DNA of 64,000 bases. Source: Lineus longissimus (lineage: Eukaryota; Nemertea; Pilidiophora; Heteronemertea; Lineidae). Position numbers and translations under genes: made by a program. Positions 1 to 12,600 of this stretch are shown here, piece by piece; within the stretch, counting starts at the first letter, position 1, and each line of letters begins with the position of its first letter. Where the stretch lies: the NCBI RefSeq assembly GCF_910592395.1, contig NC_088313.1, forward strand, positions 21,282,437 through 21,346,436. The letters run 5' to 3'. The notes beneath the pieces were generated by a model that was given only the letters and a program-made list of their open reading frames with translations, was not told where the DNA came from and did not search any database.

Positions 1-492
1 TGTCTCACCAAACAACACAAGGGCGGAGCAAAGCTGTGAGCCAAACCGAGGCAACTCGCAGGGGTCTGGGGGAAATGTCAGCTCCACCCAAGCAGTGCTT
101 GGTGATCCAAGCAAAACAAGAGGTGAACATTTTTGGTCTTATCTATTTTGCTTTGACTTACAGCAGGAAAGGATGAGCCAGTCCTAGGTCTCTATGGAGT
201 TTAGCATTAGGAGAGAAAAGGAATCTTTTTACAATCAAATTCATTGTTTTCATCAACTTTTGTTAGTCCCAAAAACAGTAATTCTAGGTCACTGAATTTA
301 AGTGTTCCCCACCTGATAGATTGGATCCAACTGAACGCAGAGATTAAAGATGTTATTGGCACATGGAGAAAACATCGCAAAACAGCCTGTCGTGTGGAAG
401 AAGTACCACAAGGGACTGGGATGACAGCATGAATTGTACATGACCAGGTAAGGGAATGATTAATACGGTCCACATCTCATGTGGGCACTTAC
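1..492. other. JAKMIP intron
   Basis: Sequence downstream of the exon donor at 492. No coding exon with proper borders was found on either strand; open frames here are short and unlike the family. Confidence 0.5.
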
Positions 493-648
493 CACGTCTG
501 CTGCAAGGAGTTTGTTCCTCGTGTCCTCATATTCAATCACAAGATCAGGATTGACTCCTGCATCCGTCAACAACTTCGTCTTCTCGTCCTCGAGTTCGCG
601 GATACGATCTTTGAGCGCTGCCTCTGTGCTCTGTGACGCCTTCAGTCG
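493..648 (-). CDS. JAKMIP: JAKMIP C-terminal coiled-coil exon, last one inside the window
   Basis: This exon encodes 52 residues in phase 0, with acceptor TTTCCAG and donor GTAAGT. STEAALKDRIRELEDEK aligns with the GAEAALHQKMMELESDM segment of JAKMIP1, the start of the conserved C-terminal coiled coil. Human JAKMIP1 has about 150 more residues after this point, so the remaining exons should lie to the left of the window. Confidence 0.88.
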
Positions 649-3600
649 CTGGAAAATGGACAACTTTGTTGATTAGAACTGATACCAGGAAGCATAAAGG
701 CACTACCCTCATCTGCTGGTACCAGGACTCATACCCTCAGCTGCTGGTACCAGGTCACATACCCTCAGCTGCTCAATGGTAGCAACAGCCTCAATGCAAA
801 CCTATTTCAGTGATGATGATGATATTCCGTCTGCAGGCTGAAGAAGAGAGGGACTTTAAAGTGTATATTCTCACCAGAGGTGAAGTGGGCACCATCCTTC
901 TTCCCAATGGTGAAGAAGGAGCTATTGGTGCTGGATAGTCAGCAGACGTCACAGGGATGAGTAGCGCCCTGTTGGGTTTTGGTGAGTCATAATACGCTAC
1001 ATCTAGCGTGGGAGCTATGATACTGAGCCGCCGCCTTTCCCAAGGTGACAATGAACTACAAGGCTGACCCGAATCACTCTCATCTACATGTACATCTATC
1101 GGAACTCTGTTAAAGTCATCGAAGGCAGTCGGACCAGTCCCACTGGTGACACTAGCAGGTGACTTCCTAGCAGACGGTGGAGTGTCTATTCGAATCGGTA
1201 TCGATGTCATGCTGTTGGACTGTTCCTGCCCCATTGGCTAGTTTTCTTACAACTCTAGATTACTGAATAATTCCAATGAAAATAACTCTGCAACACCATC
1301 TTCTTAGATGCAATTCTAGCATTTTCAAACAAATTTGGTATCAATCATCCATATCCATTCATTGGTTGCTAACACATGATCCAAAGAGAAACTGTCAACC
1401 TGCTAATCCAACAGTAGCCTCTCAACAGGAACCAAATGAATCACAGCAATTCCAATAGGTGTAACCAAACTCGGCACTAACTTCTACACGCAACCAGTCC
1501 AGCTATTAGATATCTTCTATCTATGCCTCATAGCTTGTCAGCTGCTCCCTCCTCAGAGATGGTGCTCACAGAGGAACCTCGGGGAGAGCACATCCCTCTC
1601 TCCAAATAACTCGATTGAATCAAAGCATCAAAATGTAACCAAGGAGAAGTTTCGTGTCTTCCTTGTGGTGTTACTGTTGGACACCGTTCCAATGTGGACC
1701 AGTTTGCCCACATGAAGGGTGTCCCTGATAGAGAGGTTATACTATAATTGCACTATCAATATCTCAAGCTCTCAGGTATCAAGTAATTGGTGCTGTCTGA
1801 CTTTGGTGGAACAGGTGGCTGAGGTCATGCACCCATCTCAAGTCTGGCCTGGCTATCGCTGGGAACAGAACCATCTGGTGGTAAGGGAGAGAACAATCTG
1901 CTCGATGATCTCATCTAGCACAGGTTCAAATCTTGTTTTCAAGGTTAAACATATCCAGCCTTGCACAGCTGGGTTGATTAGGGTGCACTGACAGACTCAC
2001 AGCTACTGTTGATCATCTACCTTCATGACTATGAGTTTCGGACAACTCCGGAACGAACCATGACGAACTCTCTGCCACCTCTACCTCTATCTACTTATCA
2101 TTTCTGACTACAACAACTTGACCACTGCAGTTGCATATTAAGAATCAACCGGAGGTTCAACCATCTACCCATAACTATAGGCGTCCTGACTGATTCTATA
2201 TTGATGGATGATGGGTGTTGGTACTTACATCCAAGAGTATGCCATGAAATGCCCGTGGGTTCTTTACGAAAGATCAGACAACATTTATACATGTCACAAT
2301 CACCTGGACCCTGATAATATATCACTGTCTTGAATTGATTTGATTCGTTTATGACTTAACATCTCAGTCTGGCAGGCTTGATCATGATGTCTTTTCACTC
2401 TTAGATTACCGATACCTCCTCAAATGGAGGAGCAACGGAATGCATGACCAAAAGAAATCTCATAGCAGAGACTCTATGCTGAGCTTTTTAGGACGTTTCT
2501 TTCACCCAAGAGACCGATTCATAGATTACTATTGTCTTACCTTGTCAGCAATATCGAGCATGGCCTTGGCCTGGAGCAGAACTGTCTTCTCTGGTTTGCT
2601 GAGACACCCATCCTGAAATAGAGAAAGAATTTATCAAATTATGCCGCTGTTTGCTGATAACAAATTTGGACTTAGAAATTTTTTCATCTTTCGTCAGTTC
2701 AAAATTTTTAAAATTTTCAAAGTCAAAAAAGTTTTGGGACTGATGATATTGGTTCATTTGAGCAGAAAACAAAAAAAACATTTTTAAAAAAATTTTGGAC
2801 TGAGAAATTTTTTCCGGGTTAGGGTAAGGGTTAGCAGAAAAAAAAGTCAAAATTCTGAAAAATTTTCAAAATCAAAAAAGTTTGGGACTGATGATGTTGG
2901 TTCATTTGAGCAGAAAACAAAAAAAAACATTTGAAAAAAAATTTTGGACTTTGAAATTTTTTCATCTTTTCAATCTTCAGACAACTTTTTTCAATGTTGA
3001 CCCTCTATGCACTCATTAACGTTGCATCCAAACCCTTCTTTTGACACCAACATGATCAAGGACCAGCTTTCACCGCCGAGAATGATAATGATATGGTTTG
3101 CACCATGATATCCCGCAGACAATTCTTTAAGCTCACAGGCTATAACTTATGAAAACAAACAAGAAAGGCTTGCTCAATAACAAGGTCTTTTCAATCTCTT
3201 CGTCATTGTATTTTCTATTGTCAAAGTTATGCTGAGGTATTTCAATGGGGATCGAGAGATTTCTGTTCAATATGAGGCCTAGTTTATTCACCAATTCTAA
3301 ACCCAGGAAATAAAGGATTGTCTAGCATTATTTGTCAATTTAACCCCTGACATTCAACGGTGATATTTGGGTCCAAAGTTTGAACATAGAAATTCAACCA
3401 TGAACACACCTCTCACTTTGCACTTCCTACAATGTGAAATAACCCACCAAAGATTGTTGAAAAAGGTCATCATGACCTGCTATGTTGGATGACATTGCAA
3501 AGCATCACAAAAAGGGGCTGTTTTCCAACCCGTCCATCCTGATCGCTTTTAAATGTTGTTAGATTTTGGAATCGCCCTTCTCTCAATCCGGCAAGCAAAC

Positions 3601-6600
3601 AGACTAAAATACAGGGGTTCTATTTGCTAAGTTCTTCATTGCTTTTTGGATTAAAGCAAGTATCGTAAGCAAGTAAAGGTGGTAAGCTAGGCCTACTGTG
3701 TTGATAACGATAAGGTAATACTAATAAGGTTGTTCAGGAATGGTATAGGCCTGCCTACTTAAGCACTAAGGCCTAAATACAGGAACAAAATGTGGCCCTT
3801 TTGTGAGAACAACTCAGTAACAATGCTTTCTGGTGATGATTAAGATAGCTCATCCCCCCCCCTCCCCATCCCATCAACTCTCTCACCTTATCAATCTCAT
3901 CCAACTCTTCCATAAGAACCTCCTCCTTAATAACATCTAACCTCTGCGCCATTCTACCAGATGAGAGCTACTACAATCCACATGAACGGAGGACAAGGTT
4001 TCACCCTTTTTGTCAGAAAGATTCAGAAAGAATCATGGTTTTCTGTTCAGTGATGATTCTGATGTCACATTATCCCAATTCCTTGAAAGTTAACTTCTTA
4101 TTGAAAGCGTTAAAAGCATAAGAAGTTGCCTAATCCAGTTAGTCAACTCGTGAAACTGATGAAAAATGACATCAAATCTGGCCAAAACTTGACACAGCCG
4201 CCTCTGAACTTGTTAATCCTTCTCACAGACCTCTCGACAGTGACATTCCACTTCTGGCCGGAGGTTTTGAATTTGTAGGCCAAGGTGGTTGTTAAATCCA
4301 CATTAAAGAGCTCATCCCACAACAGACAAATAATGTCAGCTTATATCCTCGAGTTATTCCTAGGCCTTGTTAGTTAAACTCATAGGCCTTTGAGATATAT
4401 CACAGGTGCATCGGTTCAACTTTTCTCAAAACTGGATCAGTTACATTCCTTGAACCTTTGATACACTAGAAGAGCTCGAGTCCATCAGACAGGGTGGAGA
4501 AACTGTCAAAAACTTGATGAAAGATAGAATTGGGATCCTAAACTTAAGGTAACCTTGTGTAATATCCAAGAAAGTTCGGAGTGAAATCGATGAAAAATCT
4601 GAGAGAAACTGAGCACATCGACACACAACTCCCAGCCCTTGTTCCTCAGTTCCTCCTTAACATTTACAATAGATGACAAGGCCAGGGCCACGAAAAGGCC
4701 AATCGTGAAGGAAGTCAACTCAACAGGAACGAGGCCTATGTCAAACTGTTAAGAGAGTAGGGCCTAAGTCAAACAGGTATAGGTTAAGGTCTACACGCTG
4801 CAGCAGGCCCCCTTACTACACCCTCAAACAATAGGGTTTAACGCCTAGGCCCTTTATGAATGAACGGTTCAGGAACCCAAAGTCTCGTTAAGTATGTATG
4901 CCATTACAAATACATACACCTTGATATGAATATGTTAAGGTTCTATTCTCGTTCAACGATTCCAGATAGCATTCTAGTGTGTTCAGTCGAGTGGCACACT
5001 GTCGTAATTAAAGCTTGAAAGGGATTATCCGACCATAGGCCTTTTGCTATGAATGGTAAACACACATTAGATAGGCCAGTGTGATGACACCTCATTCAAC
5101 AAGCATATATACTTGAATGAATTTATACTTATTATGTAAGTTTTAGCAAATAAATATGGTTATTAAACATACACAATGGTTTAGAAGATTAACAATATTT
5201 CAATCCTTTCTTCAAAGAAAAGTTTCAAGCTTAATGAGAAAAATTCTACCTTCCATTGTGTTTAACAGCAACAGAAATGAATACAGTTAAAGATGATTAT
5301 CCTGTCATTTTGATATTGCAGTGATATCTAATTATAAGGAGAGTGAACAAATAACCAAAGGTGAACCAGTTGATCAGAACGTCCATTGCCATCACCATGG
5401 GTAACCAGGACACCAATGCATCACCAAGTCCATCACCAAGACAACACAACATAGAGAATAACAAGGCCAGAATAGGAAATCAACCTAAGTGAGAGTGTCA
5501 GCCTCTCACCACCACAAACAACTTCTACAGAAAGACCATTTCCACAGCAACCAGACACCTTAGCAACTACATCACCCTAGTAACCAAACCCTACACCAAT
5601 ATGAATCCTACCTCCTCTTCATCACTGTCGTACGAACTGCTGCTCTGTCTATTTGCCGCAGGCTTTCCTTCATCCTCCTCAGGAATCGTACTTAAATCAT
5701 CGTCATCACCGATGGTAACTCCGTCATCGATCTTAACCGGGTCGGTCTGCGTCCCTGCATCACACACCATATACATGTCCTCCTCCTGTCCCTCTACACC
5801 ATCCTCCCCATCTCCACTCTTCGCCAAAGTCTCGCTCAACTTATCCACCGATTTCTGCGCCTGTAGTGTCTGGCGTTTACGCCGTCTGTACGGCAACGCT
5901 AATACATCACCTTCTTTACTCGTTGCAAAATATGAGCTAACCTTGTCCATAGCACCTTTAACGTTATCCATAGCCATCTTGGAGATTATAATAATGCGCT
6001 ACACGTAATCTCAATTATTGTTAATTCGTAATCAATGGCGTTTTGCATGAATCAATTGTTTGTCTCCAGGTTCATGAAAGTCAAAGCTGAGCTTTGATTT
6101 ATTGTACGAGATCATTTCTGTGATGAGACATGCTACCAGTCAACCAAGTATTGCTCAGATTCCTTTGATTGAATCGTGAACTGTCAATGATAACAATGTC
6201 TAATTTGATTGGCCATATGATATGCCCACCTGCAGAAAATATCTCTGAATGCTATAAACTTGACCAGGAAAGAACTGTCCTACTCATCAAGGGTGGATGA
6301 ATTGATGTGTGCCAAACTCTGCCTGTTGGACCTTATCCATGTCTCCATTACCAATTTCTAAACTATCCACTGATGTTTTTGAGATACTTCCACTGATAAG
6401 GCCTGTATGTTGAATCAAGTTAAAAAAACATTACATTGCAGTGAAACTCATCATCATCAACACCCATCATTACCTTACACTGGTCATACAACTTCAACAA
6501 AAGCCGGTCAACAACAGGTGTCACACCCTTTCACATTCTCATACTGACATATGCATATCATTTCATTTCTAATCATTTCAGTATATAATTCTAGTTATGA

Positions 6601-9600
6601 TCAATCAAAGCTTTTGAAACATGTGGTGTAATTGGTTAAACATGTTACACACCAAACACAGGTTTGAGAATGACAATATGATTGTGATGGAATCCTTGGG
6701 TCTTTTTTACATAACCTCATTCTATGGATGACCATCACAATCTGGCAGCATCATTCCAACACAACTGGTAATGACATATTTCCAAACCCACCATGCATTC
6801 AAGAACCAATGAGCAACCAGTGATAGTTTATTGTTTCTATCATAATAAGGTGGTCATTCTTCTTACTCTTTTGGTGTTCACTTTTGATGTCAGATGAAGC
6901 AAAAGTGAATCATACATTCAATAGACCGCCTAAAGCAAATACTGGTCGGAATTATTGATTTGTTTCATGAAGCATTAAATGAACCCAGGCCTTTGAGAGG
7001 TTAAACAACAGTTGAAAGCAGCTGTTTATCCATTGGTTGTCTATGAAAGAAACTGGAACCTGGCCATAACACTGTTCAAACTGAGTATGAGAATAGCTTT
7101 AGTAATGATATTTCAAGTACGAATGGAAACCTATTGAGAAAGAAGGTTACAGCACATGAGAGCTGAGCTGAGGTGAGGCCTTGAGCCTCCATCCAACACA
7201 GCAGCATATGCTGATTCAATGACCGAAAAGGAACTGGCTCCTCCCATTATTGACAAGCATGAATCATGTGAAACACAACAGTCAGCCTAAAGCACACACG
7301 GGCGTATCATGTTGAATACCATTCACCATAGCAACAAGAAATCAAATTCAACTGGTCAACTCAAAACTACTCCGGCCTAACTAAATACTCCAGAATTTTG
7401 TTTGGTGTAACAATATATGACATGAGCGGGACACAGCTGATGGCTATCCTCCCTTCTTACCTGTTTAGTCCTCTATCTACTCCAAGAATCCAATATACTG
7501 GACATGACCCTGTACACACCATGTACACAACATAGGCCTAGGATGATAATACAGTCATCACATGGAGACATATGGCACAGCATCATCTACACCAGAGACA
7601 CATTACAGTGAAATCTAGAACCATTGGCAACATGTCGCATAGGCCTTGGGTCATATTTGAACTGCCATCTTGTTTATTGGTGGATAATCCTAGCAGAAGT
7701 CTTACTTCCCTCCTAGATCTGACATTGTATCAGGATATCAACTTTTCTGAGTTCTTTCATCATTTTTAGGCATAACCTTAAGTAAAAATCAGTAAAAATC
7801 AGTGCTGCTTTTAGGATGCCCGCACTCTATTGTGACCAGACTAGGAATGTTGCTGTCCAGCTTGGCATTGCCATTCCCTTACAGTTACTTTATTCGGCTC
7901 CTGAACAAGCCAACGTCAAGATAATAAAACTTGAATTTGTGACTTGTCTTTGCTGTGACCAGACATTTGTCATCATGATGATGACAGAATCGCAACACAC
8001 ATACTCTAACACAATGAGATAACACGATAGCTTTACACAGCTTAATGATAGTAATTTAATCCCAGATTTATTTGATGCCAGATTGATCAATTGAGATCTG
8101 AACAAAACAAATAAATCTTCCGTCATCATGAACACCTGTGGCCCATCAATACCACAATGTAAGTAAGCTCATCTGGTTCATTTGCATAATTTCACAAGTT
8201 GCTAAGTGACAGCAGGATCTTTACGGCCAGTTACAAAACATAACTCTATCTGGTGACGCAAACTAGAACCAGGCAAAGTTAAAAATCCCGTCATCATCAT
8301 GTAACATCACATCACTGTCTTGTCTTGATAATCGATCTAATCCTGATGATTTCGACACATTTTGCAGCCAAACACTTGATCACAAGTCTTCAGAACCAGC
8401 CATACACCCCTCATATGTTAACCACCCAATCCTTGATATAGAAGTCTTCAGAACCAGCCATACACCCCTCACATATTAACCACCCAATCCTTGATATAGA
8501 AGTCTTCAGAACCAGCCATACACCCCTCACATGTTAACCACCCAATCCTTGATATAGAAGTCTTCAGAACCAGCCATACACCCCTCAGATGTTAACCACC
8601 CAATCCTTGATATAGAAGTCTTCAGAACCAGCCATACACCCCTCACATGTTAACCACCCAATCCTTGATATAGAAGTCTTCAGAACCAGCCATACACCCC
8701 TCAGATGTTAACCACCCAATCCTTGATATAGAAGTCTTCAGAACCAGCCATACACCCCTCACATGTTAACCACCCAATCCTTGATATAGAAGTCTTCAGA
8801 ACCAGCCATACACCCCTCAGATGTTAACCACCCAATCCTTGATATAGAAGTCTTCAGAACCAGCCATACACCCCTCACATATTAACCACCCAATCCTTGA
8901 TATAGAAGTCTTCAGAACCAGCCATACACCCCTCAGATGTTAACCACCCAATCCTTGATATAGAAGTCTTCAGAACCAGCCATACACCCCTCACATTAAC
9001 CACCCAATCCTTGATATAGAAGTCTTCAGAACCAACCATACACCCCTCACATGTTAACCACCCAATCCTTGATATAGAAGTCTTCAGAACCAGCCATACA
9101 CCCCTCACATTAACCACCCAATCCTTGATATAGAAGTCTTCAGAACCAGCCATACACCCCTCAGATGTTAACCACCCAATCCTTGATATAGAAGTCTTCA
9201 GAACCAGCCATACACCCCTCAGATGTTAACCACCCAATCCTTGATATAGAAGTCTTCAGAACCAGCCATACACCCCTCACATGTTAACCACCCAATCCTT
9301 GATATAGAAGTCTTCAGAACCAGCCATACACCCCTCAGATGTTAACCACCCAATCCTTGATATAGAAGTCTTCAGAACCAGCCATACACCCCTCAGATGT
9401 TAACCACCCAATCCTTGATATAGAAGTCTTCAGAACCAGCCATACACCCCTCAGATGTTAACCACCCAATCCTTGATATAGAAGTCTTCAGAACCAGCCA
9501 TATACCCCTCACATGTTAACCACCCAATCCTTGATATAGAAGTCTTCAGAACCAACCATACACCCCTCAGATGTTAACCACCCAATCCTTGATATAGAAG

Positions 9601-12600
9601 TCTTCAGAACCAGCCATACACCCCTCAGATGTTAACCACCCAATCCTTGATATAGAATAGATGAAACAAACTGGACTTACATGTTTGTATTTGACGGTTA
9701 ACAACTCTTGTTGTAGCTGTATGACGTCAACGTCCTGGAATGCGAGATAGAATAGAAATAAGGCATCCGCCTGGCAAAGATGTCCACTGTCGAGAGAGAG
9801 AGAATGCATCTCTTGGGTGAGGAGCAACATCAAGTGTTTCAAGGCATGATGAGAACAAAGATCTGTCATGATGAGAACTGGTTGTAGAAACACCTTAGAA
9901 TGGTAGTGGTAAGACCTGGTAACCTATCTACTGAGAACACTGAGAATGAATGGGATTAGCAAGGCAGCCATCATATCATATATCATAAGAGATTCCTTTT
10001 GACTACATACCAGGAGGTCAAGTACGGTGATTTCAAGGTCATCCTCATCTTCTGTTGGGACGCCATGGCAGGATGAGATATCACGTGATTGGCGCTGAAG
10101 CTGGAACAGAAACAATCATGTACTATTCTCGCCCTCAGCAAACAGTTCGAGATGTTCAGTCTTATCTTAGAGTCTTATCTATCCTGTAACTTGTATTTAC
10201 AAAAGCTTCTAATGATGTTTGTAACATTGGCAGAACAGCAATATCTGGTTATCAGCTTCAGGCTGATAGTGCCATGGTCATCGGACCACTGATGCCATGG
10301 TCATCGGACCACTGATGCCATGGTCATCGGACCACTGATGATGAGATCAGCCTCAGTGTGGAGCTGGTACACCTCTCACCTTCTCCACGATCTCCTCCAG
10401 CTCTAGCACCCTAAACTCCATGATCTCATGCTGCTCCTGTGCCTCCCGTAATTCACGGTAGGCCTTCGCTTCCCTCGTCTCTAGAAGCTGAACCTTGTCA
10501 AGCAAATCATTCTTCTCCACACTGAGTCTCTGCTTCTCCTCGATCCAACTGATATCCTGAAAGTATTCAGTGAACAGAAATTAGTTACTAATAGTCTTTA
10601 GTACGAATGTTGTGTCAGAATTGGAGGTGGGGCATAGTCTATTAGTAAAGGCTTATCATTCTTTCAAAGAAGATACAACACGCTCACTTGACTTAACCCA
10701 TCAACTACTGTCCATAAATTATCATACATCCCCCTGTCAAACAGCACTACATGCAAAGCTGATCATATCAACCCCTGCTATCAACACACAAAAGACACTG
10801 AACAAGTCCAACAATTGCCCAAAGGATCTTTACACTTCATTTTGCAGCATTTATCTGTTGACAGTCTTATAGTGGAGACAACATAGCAAAGACTTGGTAA
10901 AACTTATGATCTTAAAAGTATCATTCCCATCACCCCACAGGTATAGGCTTGGTCTAAGCCTATGTCTTGGTATGGTACATGCAACAAGAGATGTATAAGG
11001 CACCCAGAGGCATGCAGAAAGGTTTACTGTCTTACTGGTAACTGACGCCGCTTCTCAGATTTTGAGGTCTAGAAGAGAAAGTTACAAATGACACCAAAGG
11101 TAGTCAGGAGAAATAGAATAGAAATGCTGCTGAACTATCACTGTATGTCTAAGTTTAACAGAAAGCTGAAATAGAAACTGCATGCCATCGTCTATCTATA
11201 AATGACTGTCCATTAACAACAAGTTGTCCATTTCATCTTTAGACCCTCGCAATGTATCAGAGATTATCCATCACTTGGCCTATCACAAGACATCTGATTG
11301 AACATAAACAATGGAATCCTTCTTACCTGGCCCTGGTCAAGAAGAGCCTTCTCGAGATCCTCAATCTTGGAATGAGCCTCTAAGAGATCAGCCAGCAGCT
11401 GGCCTTGGTGCTTGCCACCTCGCTCAGGGTCTAAGTAGCTGTCATTCTGAGTCTGCAGCAAGCTGTGCGACTTCTCAAGTTCCAAATGTTCCCTGATCAG
11501 GCGCCGGTAGTTCTTCTCAAACTCTTCTCTGGCAAACTGAAAGATGAGCGTGCAAACCATCAGGAAAACTGCAAGTACTGATAACTCTAATAGACACTGT
11601 GAGAGCAAGCAAAGTAGAAAGTCTTAGAGGAGTTCTACAGATGGCAAAACAGTAACCTTGTTCAACGTACTCTCAAGAACTGCATATCAGCCACTAATGC
11701 CACCTGGCATAGAATGCTTGCAACTATCAGCTAAAAGCCACAAAGTGGTGGCCAAAGACGACCTTTTCCTGCTAGCGGTCATGCTATCTAAGGGTCAACT
11801 TGGTGGAGTGCTCTCTCAAATCAAGTCATGATACCAGACTCAGGTGTAGACAATCAACCTCATGCACCTACCTCATCCCAGGAATCCTCGGCGATGGACG
11901 TATTGTTGGATACTGATGACGACCAGGAAGAGTCAAGTGATTTACATCCGTCGATCTCTTCGTAACCAAACGAAGTCTCACGCAGACCTGATAACGGTTC
12001 ACGAAGACCCGACAATGGTTTGGTTTGAGCTCGGTTTTCTCTTGCTCGCCTCTGACGATGTTTTAAGAGGTCAATGCGTCGGTCCTTTTCCTGAAAAGAC
12101 AAGAAGTCCTACGATGACTGCCCGTTGACTACTACTGCCCGTACTGCATGCAAGAGAGCAATGCTTATGAGCCAACTTATTACCTTGATAAACCTTCAAT
12201 CTCATTCCTCATTAAACCCCATTTCATAAGGACTGCACTCTCGCTGCCATGGCTGTAAAAACAATACATGAATGACCACAAGAATAGCAAGGAAACACCA
12301 CAAGATCATGTCAATAAGACTTGTTTTTATAAGACATGTTCATAAGTCAATCAAAATATGGTTTTCATTAGGATGTCAAATAGACAGTGTGAGCATAACA
12401 CAGCCTTAACGAAAAGCTCTATCCGGCACAACCTTTACCTCAAGGCTTCAACCTGTTTGTCACTGCCTTAGCATTGCTTGCTGACACCCAGCTGGGACAA
12501 GTTTGGAGGGAACAACTGGACATCCTACCTTATACCAAATAACCAACAGAATGCATAGGAACTGAACCTCAATCCGCAGGTCTAGAGAAAACACAATATC

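Noticed and set aside
5601-6008. 135-codon plus-strand frame
   Set aside because: Antisense shadow of the better supported minus-strand exon 5612-5977.
8385-9655. Regular array considered as a CRISPR
   Set aside because: Units are contiguous tandem copies without unique spacers, in a eukaryotic intron.
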